A stretch of DNA of 64,000 bases from PFL42 sp963789825 (GTDB lineage: Bacteria; Chloroflexota; Anaerolineae; Anaerolineales; E44-bin32). Positions 42,257 through 51,863 of the stretch are shown here, piece after piece (the stretch's first letter is position 1; each line of letters begins with the position of its first letter). Below the pieces are notes generated by a model. It made no database searches and was not told where the DNA came from. It worked only from the letters and a program-made list of their open reading frames with translations. The translations under genes and the position numbers were made by a program. The DNA lies in contig CAWBME010000006.1 of the NCBI GenBank assembly GCA_963789825.1, positions 1,054,001-1,118,000 of the forward strand, given 5' to 3'.

Positions 42257-43505
42257 TTAGATCCCTTCCAGCCCATACAGCTTCTCGACGTTGGCGTACA
42301 GGAGCTTGTGGGCAAGGCGCTCCGCTTGTGAGCTCGCAAGGCAGCCGGCATCCACCTTCTCGGCGAGCACGCTGGCCACGACATGCCGCCAGGCCAACAG
42401 GGCACCGAAGGCCTCCTCGGCCGTCCGAGCGTCACCACCCCAGCAAATGCGCTCGTTGGAGCGAGCGACATCCAGCAGTTCATGCAGCGCCCCGGCCGCG
42501 CCGGAGACGGTCAGCAACGGGATCCAGACCAGGTCCACGATCACGTTGGCGTAGCTGTGGGCCAGCCCTGCGACTGCGTCGTACCACGGGTAGCCCACAT
42601 GAAACAAGACAAACGTCGTGCCTGGATGCCGTGCCAACGCCGGCTCGAGCAGCATCGGCGCCGAGCCGCCCAGCCGCCCGAGGCCGGCATGCACCTGGAA
42701 TGGAACCCCCAGCCTCTCCGCCAGCGCGCAGAACCAGTGGAACATGAAGTCGCCGTACAGCTTGCGCTCTGCCGGGTCCACCTGGCGCGGGTCGCGCAGG
42801 AACAGGCGTGCCGCATCCTGCTGCTCGGCCGCGCCGAAATCGAGCGAACGCTCGTAAGCGATGGCCGACTTCATGGCCACTGCCCCGCGATTGCGCCAGC
42901 CGCTGAACAGCTCTTCCAGGAATCCCAGGTAGTCTGCGAAGTTGGACTGTGGAGCGTGCGGAAAATGGCGGAAGGGGGAGTTGCCGTCATGGTCGACGAG
43001 ATCGGGGTGGAAGACGGAGAGGAACATGTCCGTCCGCATGGTGGCGGACAGCAGTTCCGGATGTCCGTTGTCGCTGCCATACTCCCAGTAGGCATCCTGG
43101 ATCGCCCGCCGGTAACGCGCCGGGTGGCGGAGGATGGCGATGTGAGCATCCTTCTCCGCATGCCGGGCGGCAATATGCCGGGAGACCTCCTCCCAGTTCG
43201 CTGGGGTCAGGAGCGTGTCCAGCTGGTAGATCTCCAGGATCGCCCTCTCGAGCCAGCCGAACAGCCCATTCGTCCGGCAGGCCTCCAGGAAGTAGGCGCG
43301 TTCGTCCGCCGTTTCGCCCGGCCGGATATCCAGCATCTTCACGTAGGAATTCGCGAGCAGCGAGTTCGAGCGTGAGCTCCTGCTGACGGTCGTCGGGGAG
43401 CAAGTGCTCGTGGCTGGAGGCCACGGGCAGGCTGTCCACCAGGCGTCGCAACGAAGTGTAGGTCGAGGATGGCAACCGATCTCTCCAATCGCTCGCGCCG
43501 GGCAT
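42257..43505 (-). CDS. Amidohydrolase-superfamily (TIM-barrel) protein (one frameshift)
   Basis: About 416 residues after repair. The N-terminus MPGASDWRDRLPSSTYTSLR leads to the metal-binding strand SLPVASSHEHLL (HxH). The frame changes near 43,365 and continues MLDIRPGETADERAYFLEAC. Later are VPFQVHAGLG, VLFHVGYPWY and the final Asp strand ICWGGDARTAEEAF, the set expected of amidohydrolase_2/uronate-isomerase-like proteins with one or two metals. Substrate unknown; next to a GH4 enzyme a lactone or sugar-acid step is plausible. Same direction as the GH4 gene, 63 bases behind it. Confidence 0.82.
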
Positions 43506-43568
43506 CTCCCAGCGGCCGGCGGACCGTTCGGGGGCACCAGCCCCCGGTCTGCGGTCGGTGCACTTGCC

Positions 43569-44870
43569 TCAGTGGTACTGCGGCAGCCACTCCGCATGTG
43601 CCGCCAGCAGGTCGTCAACGAGCGCCACGATCTGATCGGGATCGAGCTCGGCCGCGGTATGCGGATCGAGCATGGCGGCATGGTAGATGTGATCCCGCCG
43701 CAGCGTCAGTGCGGCCTCCACGGCCAGCGCCTGCACATTGATGTTGGTCTGCATCAAGGCCGCCAACTGCGGCGGCAGGGAGCCGATCCTGACGGGTTGG
43801 ACGCCCGAGCGATCCACCACACACGGCACTTCGACGCAGCAGTCCTGGGGCAGGTTGTCGATCAAGCCCTGGTTGGGGACGTTGCCGTAGACAACCCGCA
43901 GCTGACCCGTCTCCAGGCTGTGGATCACCAGCGGGGCGTACTCGCCGCTGCGGCTGATCTCCAGCAAAGCGGCCGCTTCGAGATCGGCCCGCATGCCGTC
44001 CCAGCGGGCGATCTGGTCCTCGCAGCGGCGGATGTATTCATCGAGGGGGATGTTGAAGCGCTCGATCAGTTCCGGTCGATCGCGCTTGATGAACCAGGGG
44101 ACATACTCACTGAAGTGCTCGCTGGACTCGGTGACGAAGTAACCGAGCTTGGTCAACACGTCGTAGCGCACACGGTCCGTGTCTGGCACGCGGCCGTCTT
44201 TGATCACGGCCCGCAGCAGCGGGTAGGCGTCCTTGCCCTGGTGCTCCAGCCTCAGGTAGAAGGCCATGTGGTTGATCCCGGCACAGATGTAGTTCAGTTC
44301 GGCTTCGGGGATGCCCATGGCTGCGGCCAGCTGCCCGGCAGTCCCCTGAACGCTGTGGCAGATTCCAAGGGTGCGCACTGAGGTGGAGCGGTGGAGCGCC
44401 CAGCAGTTGATCGCCATCGGGTTGACGTGGTTGAGCAGCAGCGCCTCCGGCGCCACCTGTTCCATGTCGTGGCAGATTCCCTGCAGCACGGGGATCGTGC
44501 GCAGGCCGCGCATGATCCCCCCGACCCCGAGCGTGTCGGTGATCGTGTGGCGCAGGCCATACTTCTTGGGGATCTCGAAGTCGACCACGGTGGCCGGCCG
44601 GTAGCCGCCGACCTGGATCAGGCAGATGACATAGTCGGCACCTTCCAATGCCGCTCGCCGATCGGCCGGCGTCTCGATCTTGGCATGTGCCCCAGCCGCA
44701 TCGGAAAGCTTGCGGGCGACCATGGCGGAGGTGGCCAAGCGATCGGGGTCGATATCGAACAGCGAAAAGCTGACTTCCTTCAGCTCATCGTAGCTGAGGA
44801 TGTCCCCCATCAGCCGCTTGGCGAAGACCGTGCTCCCTGCCCCAATGAACGTGATCTTCGGTTTAGCCAT
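43569..44870 (-). CDS. GH4 glycosidase, alpha-galactosidase (MelA)-like
   Basis: An intact 433-residue NAD- and metal-dependent glycosidase of family GH4. The NAD fold reads KITFIGAGSTVFAKRLMGDI, the Mn-binding cysteine/histidine is at C171-H172 in LGICHSVQGT, and the second metal histidine is H201 in ICAGINHMAFYLRLE. These follow MelA alpha-galactosidases more than the phospho-glucosidase or AglA branches. GH4 enzymes cleave by oxidation at C3 and elimination, in the cytoplasm, on imported sugars. Released galactose would feed the divergent galT gene. An alpha-galacturonidase (LplD-like) activity is the main alternative. Confidence 0.87.
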   Translation of the reverse strand: MAKPKITFIGAGSTVFAKRLMGDILSYDELKEVSFSLFDIDPDRLATSAMVARKLSDAAGAHAKIETPADRRAALEGADYVICLIQVGGYRPATVVDFEIPKKYGLRHTITDTLGVGGIMRGLRTIPVLQGICHDMEQVAPEALLLNHVNPMAINCWALHRSTSVRTLGICHSVQGTAGQLAAAMGIPEAELNYICAGINHMAFYLRLEHQGKDAYPLLRAVIKDGRVPDTDRVRYDVLTKLGYFVTESSEHFSEYVPWFIKRDRPELIERFNIPLDEYIRRCEDQIARWDGMRADLEAAALLEISRSGEYAPLVIHSLETGQLRVVYGNVPNQGLIDNLPQDCCVEVPCVVDRSGVQPVRIGSLPPQLAALMQTNINVQALAVEAALTLRRDHIYHAAMLDPHTAAELDPDQIVALVDDLLAAHAEWLPQYH

Positions 44871-45091
44871 CTCCCCTCATCCAACCGTCAGATTCGAACG
44901 ACGCATGCTGTGACCCCTCCTCAAGGCTGACGCACCGGCCATCACCGAGATCCCAGCCTGCCAGCGATCCGGCCGAGCCCGCGTTCCCCGGGCAACCAGA
45001 GATGGCGCTTTCCAGCAACCCGCCCGGCAGCTGGCCCACTCTGCGGCAAGTCGAACCTTGCCGTGCACAGGCGCCAGTCCGCCGCTTTGCC

Positions 45092-46096
45092 TCACTGTGC
45101 TCCGCCAGGCATGGCGGCGACCGGCGCGTTTCGCTCAGCCGAGTGCGCTGCAGCCAAGGCCAGCTCGAGCGACAGCACTCCCTCCTCGATCGGCACCGCC
45201 GGCGGGCGATCCGTGCGGATCGCCTCCAGCAGGTCGAGGGCCAGGGCGCGATACATGTTCCTCTCGGAGGCAATCGTAGTCAGGCTGGGCCATGCAGACG
45301 CAGTCGAATGCAGGGTCGCATGGTTCGGATCGGCGAAGTCCGCCGTCAACCCCGGCAGCACAATGCGCCAGTCGCAGTCCCAGCGGCCGGGAATGGCGCC
45401 ATTGGTGGCCGCCACGACCGCCAGGCTCGAGCTGCGGAAGCGGATGACCGTGGCGCTGGCGTCCTCGACCGTGTAGCCCTCAACGCCCTGGTGGAAGAGA
45501 TTCTGCTGCGACGAGTACACCGCTTCGGGTTCGCCGAGGAAGTAGCGCGCCAGGTCCAGCAAGTGGATGGCCTGCTCCACAAGCTGTCCTCCGCTCTTGG
45601 CCTTGTCCCGCCACCACCAGCTGTGCAGGGAATTGCAGGAATAGCGAGCGACCATGAAGGCCTTCGCCTCGGCCGGATCCCCGATGCGGCTCTTCAGCCA
45701 CTGAGCGGCTTCGCCGAATCGGTACATGAACCCGACCTGGCACTTCACCCCGCTCTTGGTGACGTCGCCCGCCATGCTGCGCGCCAGCTCAGAGGTCAGC
45801 GCAATCGGCTTCTCGATGAAGATGTGGACCCCATGCCGGCACGCCTGGGTCACTTCGTCGGCGTGGGCGAAAGGCGGCAGGCAGATGTACACCAGGTCGA
45901 GCTCGAGTTCCTCGTACATCCGGTCCCAGTGTTCGTAGACCTTGCCCGGGCCATAGACCTTGGCGAACTCCTCCGCCGCCGGCAGGTTCTGGTCACAGTA
46001 TCCAACCAGGCGCACATCGTCGAGCGAGGCCAGGATTTCGGCGTGGCGCTTGGCGATGTGACCACATCCGAGGATGGCAGTGCGCAGCGGCTTCAT
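45092..46096 (-). CDS. Gfo/Idh/MocA-family oxidoreductase
   Basis: An intact 334-residue NAD(P)-dependent sugar oxidoreductase. Its Rossmann start is LRTAILGCGHIAKRHAEILA. The EKP motif carrying the catalytic lysine is in HIFIEKPIALT, and the C-terminal substrate domain holds GGQLVEQAIHLLDLARYFLG (the GG...D..H pattern). I use the ATG at 46,096; the dehydrogenase upstream ends at 46,098, so the two are coupled. Family members act on inositol, glucose or uronates. Pairing with an MDR dehydrogenase suggests two successive oxidations of one sugar. Confidence 0.9.
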   Translation of the reverse strand: MKPLRTAILGCGHIAKRHAEILASLDDVRLVGYCDQNLPAAEEFAKVYGPGKVYEHWDRMYEELELDLVYICLPPFAHADEVTQACRHGVHIFIEKPIALTSELARSMAGDVTKSGVKCQVGFMYRFGEAAQWLKSRIGDPAEAKAFMVARYSCNSLHSWWWRDKAKSGGQLVEQAIHLLDLARYFLGEPEAVYSSQQNLFHQGVEGYTVEDASATVIRFRSSSLAVVAATNGAIPGRWDCDWRIVLPGLTADFADPNHATLHSTASAWPSLTTIASERNMYRALALDLLEAIRTDRPPAVPIEEGVLSLELALAAAHSAERNAPVAAMPGGAQ

Positions 46097-46097
46097 C

Positions 46098-47156
46098 TCA
46101 CACCCCCTCCGCACCATAGGTGAGCAGGATCTTGACCTTCTCGTCGGGCGCCTGGTCGATCATGGCGTAGGCACGCGCCGCCTCGGCGAATGGCACTCGC
46201 GCGCCGATCAGCGGATGGGCCTCGACCGCGCCGCGCAGCAGCAGGTCCATCGCCTCGCGCTCCGTCCGGTCATGGTCCCACGCTGGATAGTGCCGGTGCG
46301 GGCAATCCCAGACCGGCATGCTTGAGCGCAGCGTGATGCGATTGTGGTGCCATTCGCGGGAGAGGTCGACGCGGCCTTGCTGGGCGCCATAGTAGCTGGC
46401 AGCCACCACCCTGCCCCCCTGGCACGCGCAGCGGATCGCTTCCTGCAAGGCAGCGTAGACACCCGAAATCTCGAGCGCGGCATCGACGCCCCGGTCTTCG
46501 GTCGACCGCTTGATCGTCAGGGCCACATCGCAGTTCGACGGGTTGAGCGCCAGATCCGCCCCGAGCTGCCGGGCGAGTTCGAGGCGTCCTTCGATCGGAT
46601 CGACGGCGAATACCTGACGCGCTCCGTTCAGCCGAGCCATCTGGATGGCTAACAGCCCGATTGCTCCCATGCCGAAGATCGCCACCCGATCGCCGAGCTT
46701 GATCTCGGCGTCATGCACGGCGGCCAGGGCGAACTTGGCCGGATCCGTGAAGAGCATCACCTCGCCCTGATCGTGGGACTCCACGACATGCAGCCGGGAC
46801 TTCGGCAGGACGGCCGTCTGGCGATGCTTCCACTCCCCATGCACCAGGTCGCCCGGCTTCAGCCGCATTACCTTGGGCCCGACGGCGACCACGACCCCCG
46901 ACGCCCAGGAGCCCAGCGAATGGGGGAAGAAGGGCTTGAGGCTCTCGTCCTTCTCCGGCGGACGGAACAACCGCAATGCGGGGTCCCACACTTCGGCGAC
47001 GAAGGGAACCTCGCCGCGATACAAGTTGATCTCCGTTCCGCTCTTGATTCCGCTCACCGTGGTTCGGACCAGCACCTGGCCCTCCTGCAACGGCGGATCG
47101 GTGTACTCCCTAAGCATGATCTTGCGTGGACGTTCGACGATCAGTTCGAGGGGCAT
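46098..47156 (-). CDS. MDR-family alcohol/polyol dehydrogenase lacking zinc ligands
   Basis: An intact ~352-residue medium-chain dehydrogenase. The NAD fold is GDRVAIFGMGAIGLLAIQMA. At the catalytic-zinc site the usual Cys is replaced in TTVSGIKSGTEINLY, and the four-cysteine structural zinc lobe is absent (VHGEWKHRQTAVLPKSRLHV in its place), so it belongs to the SGTE-type zinc-poor branch of the family. It starts at the ATG at 47,156 or 47,177. It is followed without a gap by the Gfo/Idh/MocA gene, and 229 bases separate it from the lacI stop. Confidence 0.87.
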   Translation of the reverse strand: MPLELIVERPRKIMLREYTDPPLQEGQVLVRTTVSGIKSGTEINLYRGEVPFVAEVWDPALRLFRPPEKDESLKPFFPHSLGSWASGVVVAVGPKVMRLKPGDLVHGEWKHRQTAVLPKSRLHVVESHDQGEVMLFTDPAKFALAAVHDAEIKLGDRVAIFGMGAIGLLAIQMARLNGARQVFAVDPIEGRLELARQLGADLALNPSNCDVALTIKRSTEDRGVDAALEISGVYAALQEAIRCACQGGRVVAASYYGAQQGRVDLSREWHHNRITLRSSMPVWDCPHRHYPAWDHDRTEREAMDLLLRGAVEAHPLIGARVPFAEAARAYAMIDQAPDEKVKILLTYGAEGV

Positions 47157-47384
47157 CGCAGCTTCCATTCTATCCATTCGGAGATCTGGCGGAAGTTCTG
47201 GACGTTCCGCACGATTTTGAAGGTCAGCCGATCGACTGGCCAGGGTGGGTTCTCGCTGGGTGTGATCAGAGCTCCCGTGGACCCGCAGAAACGACGGTCG
47301 CGGGGGGTCACTCTCCCATTTCCAATGGCTTGCACCGGCACTGCAACCAAGTTGGCTCCGCAGCGCGCGGCGGGAGTTCCTGGC

Positions 47385-48429
47385 TCACGCTCCCGACGGC
47401 GGCCCGGAGGACTGGCGGACGATCAGCTCTCCGGGAAGGCCGATGCTGACGGATTGCGACCTTCCCAGCAGGCGCTCAACCAGCGTTTCTGCGATCACCT
47501 TGCCCACTTCACGCGGCGACTGACGCACCGTGGTCAGCGGCGGGACTTGCTTGCACAGCTTCGTCGATATCGTCGAAGCCGACGATCGACAGATCGTCGG
47601 GAACGTGCAGGCTTCGCTCCCGCACCAGTCCGAGGGCGCCGAGGGCGCTCAGGTCATTGGCACAGAACACAGCGGTGGGCCTGGCCGGCAGATCGAGCAG
47701 CTGCGCCATGGCCCGGCGGCCGCCGGTCTGCGTGAAGTCCCCGGGCACCGCCAGTCCCTCAAGAAACGGGATCCCAGCGCGTTGCAGCGCGCTGCGATAG
47801 CCCTTGAGGCGCCGCACTCCGGAAGGCGCACCCTCCTCGCCCATGATGAAGCCAATTCGGCGATGCCCAAGGGCCAGCAAGTGTTCGACCGCCATCCGCG
47901 CCGTTTCCTCATTGTTGGAGTGAACCCGATCCCAGTTGGGGGGCAGGCTCTCCGAGTCGCCGAGGTCTCCGAGGATCACGACCGGAACCGAGTTGCCGAA
48001 CGACGCCGACACCAGGGTGGGCGTCGCGTGATAGGGATGGAAGATCAGTCCACTGATCCATCCGGAGAGGGACTGCAGGAAGCGCTCCTCCCGCTCCAGC
48101 AAGCCATCGCTGGAACATACGATCACTGAGAAGCCGTGCCGGTCGGTCACGTCCTGAACCGAGCGTGCCACGCACGACCAGTAGGGGTTGCTGATGTCCG
48201 GTACGATCAAGGCGAGCAGGGGGATTGCCCGACGGGTGAGGGCACGCGCTACCTTGTTGGGGACATAGTCCAACTCACGGATGGCGTCGAGCACGCGTTG
48301 GGTGAGGTCGGGGCTGACGTAGTGAGATCCGTTGATGACATGCGATACGGTCGCCACCGAGACACCCGCCAGGGCCGCGACTTCACGAATGGTGTGCCGC
48401 AGGGGCTGAGACGGCCTGGAGGGGGACAT
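47385..48429 (-). CDS. LacI-family transcriptional regulator (one frameshift)
   Basis: About 348 residues. The helix-turn-helix and hinge are TIREVAALAGVSVATVSHVI and YVPNKVARALTRR, and the sugar-binding core shows LIVPDISNPYW, GHRRIGFIMGEEG and the closing VPDDLSIVGFDDIDEA. The frame changes near 47,565; the new frame gives LTTVRQSPREVGKVIAETLV and a stop at 47,385, a normal LacI end. The ATG is 11 bases downstream of operator site B, so it probably represses itself. A matching site before the importer operon makes it the likely local regulator of galactoside use. Confidence 0.92.
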
Positions 48430-48439
48430 GGAAACGGTG

Positions 48440-48474
48440 TTAACCGCTTATATAACCGGCTAACATCAGTATAG
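48440..48474 (-). promoter_or_regulatory. LacI-type operator site B between lacI and galT
   Basis: TTAACCGCTTATA (48,440-48,452) overlapping TATAACCGGCTAA (48,451-48,463), then AGTATAG (48,468-48,474): the same arrangement as site A at 40,730. It lies 11 bases before the lacI ATG, so bound repressor would block lacI. It is about 460 bases from galT on the other strand. Confidence 0.78.
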
Positions 48475-48934
48475 ACCCGAATTCTTGGTGCGTCAACCGG
48501 CGATCGAGGCGCACGCCGGATCCCGGCGTGCAGGCTGGAATCTGCCGCTCGTTGGGCGGTATGTCCGGCAGGCGAGCCGGCCCAACAGTCCCCCGGCAGT
48601 TGAGACCGTCGCCAGGTCGTGGGGGCTTGACCTGGAGCAGATCGCGCCGCCGACCACGGGGGAGACGGAAGAGAAATGCACCACCGGCTCGGGGCCAGTC
48701 CACGCTGTTCTAGAGCCCAGTCACGGAGCGAGCCTCCAGGAGGACCACACTGCCGGCGAGGGGTCACGACCCCCGGCCATGGCGCCACTCCGCCTCGAAT
48801 CTTCCCCCCATGTGCACGATCGAGTATCGGGGAGTCCGGAGCAGCAGAGAGTTGACCGGCCTGCCTCTTGACGCATGGCAGTGCGCGGCACCTGCCGCTA
48901 CAATGCACACTATCACCGTCCAGGAGTGCACAGC
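48475..48934. other. Intergenic region upstream of galT
   Basis: About 460 bases with no conserved gene. AGGAG at 48,922-48,926 stands eight bases before the galT GTG. I see no clear promoter; the operator at its left edge may control both directions. Confidence 0.5.
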
Positions 48935-49990
48935 GTGAACCTCCTCAAGCCGGGCGCGGGGCTACCCCAGTTCCCCCACCGCAGGCAGAATCCCCTTACG
49001 GGAACCTGGGTCCTCGTCTCCCCACAGCGGATCGATCGACCCTGGCGGGGGGAGGTCTCCGAGCCGCCCGCAACCCCACCGCCGACGTACGACCCCTCCT
49101 GCTACCTGTGCCCGGGCAACCTGCGCGCCAACGGCGAGCGCAACCCCGACTACGCCGGAACCTACGAGTTCCCCAACGACTTCCCCGCCCTGCTACCCGC
49201 TCTTCCGTCGTCGGGCATCGCTCAAACCGATGCCGGCATGCAGGAGGAAAACGGCGAATGCCGCGTGCTGTGCTTCTCGCCGCGCCATGATCTGACCCTG
49301 CCGGAGCTCCCGCTCCTGGCGCTTGGCCAGGTGGTCGATTCCTGGACTAAGCTGAGCGAGGAACTGGGTCGCCGCTACCCCTGGGTGCAGGTCTTCGAGA
49401 ACAAGGGGGAAGCGATGGGCTGCTCCAATCCGCATCCCCACGGCCAGATCTGGGCCAATGCCCACCTCCCCACCGAGCCAGCCCGGGAGGACGAACGTCA
49501 ACTGGCGCACACCCGCTTGGAAGGCACCTCCCTGCTGGGCGCCTACCTCGAGCAGGAGATCCGCCTCGGCGAACGCATCGTTGTCGAAGACCCCCACTGG
49601 ATCGCCTTGGTCCCGTTCTGGGCCATCTGGCCTTTCGAAGTCCTCCTGCTGCCCCGTCGGCACATCCTGCGCTTGACGGACCTGACCGTGGACGAGCGCA
49701 CGGCTCTGGCTTCGATTCTCAAGCGGCTGCTGACGCGCTACGATAGTCTGTTCCGCACCCCCTTCCCATACTCGATGGGTTGGCACGGCGCCCCGTTCGA
49801 CCGAACCGAGGCGGATCACTGGCAGCTGCATGCGCACTTCTATCCCCCATTGCTGCGCTCGGCTTCGGTCCGCAAGTTCATGGTCGGTTACGAGATGCTC
49901 GCCGAAGCGCAGCGCGACCTGACGCCGGAGCAGGCCGCCGAGCGCCTGCGCGCCCAGAGCGAGCGTCACTATCGGACGCCCGACAGCTAG
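48935..49990 (+). CDS. galT: Galactose-1-phosphate uridylyltransferase
   Basis: An intact 351-residue enzyme. It exchanges galactose 1-phosphate and UDP-glucose for glucose 1-phosphate and UDP-galactose in the Leloir pathway. Visible are the zinc cysteines C56-x2-C59 (CYLC), NKGEAMGCSNPHPHGQIWA with nucleophilic H169 (second His of HPHGQ), and the late metal/substrate histidines WQLHAHFYPPLLRS. I take the GTG at 48,935, which has AGGAG eight bases before it; a longer frame from 48,875 has none. It is divergent from lacI and fits the GH4 alpha-galactosidase in the same locus. No galK or galE is in the window. Confidence 0.95.
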   Translation: MNLLKPGAGLPQFPHRRQNPLTGTWVLVSPQRIDRPWRGEVSEPPATPPPTYDPSCYLCPGNLRANGERNPDYAGTYEFPNDFPALLPALPSSGIAQTDAGMQEENGECRVLCFSPRHDLTLPELPLLALGQVVDSWTKLSEELGRRYPWVQVFENKGEAMGCSNPHPHGQIWANAHLPTEPAREDERQLAHTRLEGTSLLGAYLEQEIRLGERIVVEDPHWIALVPFWAIWPFEVLLLPRRHILRLTDLTVDERTALASILKRLLTRYDSLFRTPFPYSMGWHGAPFDRTEADHWQLHAHFYPPLLRSASVRKFMVGYEMLAEAQRDLTPEQAAERLRAQSERHYRTPDS

Positions 49991-50205
49991 GTTGGTGAGC
50001 CTTTCGGGTCGCGGCAAGATCGGCCGGTGGGCTTAGCAAAGCCCCGGCGCAAGCCTGACGGTGGCGGCAACTCTCACTAGCAGCGGCATTTCGAGCGCGC
50101 AGCGCGATTCAGGCACGCGGGCGCTTGAGCCGCGACGGCGGGCCGAGATCGCAGGCGATCGCCTGGGGCGGAGTTCGATTGCTCATAGCCGGCCGGTAGC
50201 GCGGA

Positions 50206-51025
50206 CTACGTCAGCCACTCGGCGATGTTCTCGGCGCCCATGCGTCGCACTTGTCGCTCGTCGAAGCCGGCCCGCAGGCAGGCCTCGACGAAGGCGCGGA
50301 AGCCCTCGACCGGCGACGGGTTGCCGACCTGGCCCATGTCCGAGGCCAGCACGGTGCTCTCGGGCCCCACTTCACGCATGCCGGCGATCACCTCCTCCGG
50401 CGTCAGCACATGCTGGAGCGCCGGCGTTGTGAACACCCACACCCGCTCGAAGCGGCAGCCGAGCCCGGCCAGGTCCCTCTGGACTGAGAAAGGCATGTTC
50501 GTGACGGGCGCCTCCGGATGCGTGATCAGGATCTTCCTCACGCCTGCCTGGCGCGCCATCGGGACAAGCGACAGGATCTCCGTCACCCCCAGGTGCCCGG
50601 TCCCCAGAATCAGGTCGTGCTTGGCGATGATCGCCAGGATGTCTTGGATCGCCTGCCGGGTGCCCCGGCTGTCCAGCGACAGTCCCTGGCCGCGGCTGCT
50701 GGTGGACCCGGCAGTGGTTGGCGGCATCGATTGTCGGCATCCAGATCTCACGCGCCCCGTACGCCGCGGCGGCCTCGACCGCAGCCGGATTGAAACCCCC
50801 CACGGACTGGTTGAGGACGAGACCACCCCAGACGCGAACACCCTGCACGACCTGCGCCGCGAGCGTGGCGCGATCCGCCGTCTGGGTTGTGTGATTCTTG
50901 ATCAGGATTCCACGCAACCCTGCCGCCGCGGCTTGACGGGCGAGCTCGATATCGTCCAAGAGCCGCGGGACAATGTCCGGCGCCGAATGGACGTGGGGAT
51001 CGATGAAGCCTGTGAGATCCGTCAT
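50206..51025 (-). CDS. DUF6282-like metal-dependent hydrolase (one frameshift)
   Basis: About 273 residues of an amidohydrolase-like TIM barrel. It starts MTDLTGFIDPHVHSAPDIVP, with the metal-binding HxH, then GILIKNHTTQTADR, REIWMPTIDAANH and, after a frame change near 50,710, DLILGTGHLGVTEILSL, ILITHPEAPVTNMPFS and the C-terminal VLASDMGQVGNPSPVEGFRA with the last metal aspartate. Uncharacterised family. It is the third gene of a leftward set with an RraA-like aldolase and a 2-hydroxyacid dehydrogenase, opposite the molybdenum hydroxylase operon. Confidence 0.8.
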
Positions 51026-51146
51026 CCTTCCTCTTCTCAATTGCCATCGGCGCAAGTGCGCACCCCGCAAGGTGCACTCCCGGTCCCTTGGCCGATCAGC
51101 GTGTCGCCGGTTGCTGGATCGATGCTGCTACGCCCAGTTCCTGCCG

Positions 51147-51844
51147 CTATTCCTTCTTCGGAAGGAGCTCGCAGCCCAACTCCGCCAGCCGCTTGTCCAC
51201 CCACCCTGGGATGAGCTGGCCTGCATCCAAGTTGGCCTGCATGCTGGCTTCCTTCTGGCGAACGGCAGCGAGGGCAAGGGCGACGGCCCTCCCATCGGCC
51301 AGCGGCACAACGACAACACCATCCTCGTCGCCAACGACGATGTCGCCGGCCTCGACCACGACGCCGCCGCAGGAGACACGGCCGCCGATCTCCCCCGGTC
51401 CGTCTTTGCCTGGAGCCGCCGGGCTTGCGCCCAGAACGAAGGTAGGCAGGCCTGTGGCGCGGATGCCGGAGAGGTCTCGGCACATGCCATCACACACGAT
51501 GCCGGCGACGCCCTTGGCTTTGGCCGCCTTGACCACGAATTCTCCGAAGGTGCTGGTCACTGTGTGCCCATAGGTCGCAATCACCAGCACATCCCCCGGC
51601 TGAGCCACATCGACGGCCTTCCAGACCATCAGGTTGTCTCCGGGCCGGGTGCGAACAGTGAGCGCCGGGCCGCACAGGCGCTCTCGGGCGAAAGCGGCTT
51701 GATCCGCCAATCCAGCGCGCCCAGGCGGTCCATGGCATCGCACACTTGGCCCGTGGGAGTATTGCGGAAGGCCTGCAGCAACGCTTCGCCGGGCCGCGGC
51801 GTGGATTGGTGGATCCGGAAACCGGTCAGTGAAGTCCCAGGCAT
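51147..51844 (-). CDS. RraA-like aldolase/decarboxylase (HMG/CHA type; one frameshift)
   Basis: About 232 residues. The N-terminus (MPGTSLTGFRIHQSTPRPGE, then TGQVCDAMDRLGALDWRIKP) and, after a frame change near 51,700, CGPALTVRTRPGDNLMVWKA, GFVVKAAKAKGVAGIVCDG-like text and the metal motif CRDLSGIRATGLPTF are those of RraA/4-hydroxy-4-methyl-2-oxoglutarate aldolase relatives. The Arg-Asp pair holds Mg and the 2-oxo acid. Such enzymes cleave or decarboxylate 4-carboxy- or 4-hydroxy-2-oxo acids, releasing pyruvate. The 2-hydroxyacid dehydrogenase gene is 20 bases upstream, so they share an operon. Confidence 0.8.
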
Positions 51845-51863
51845 GTCCTCTCCTTAAGCCAGA

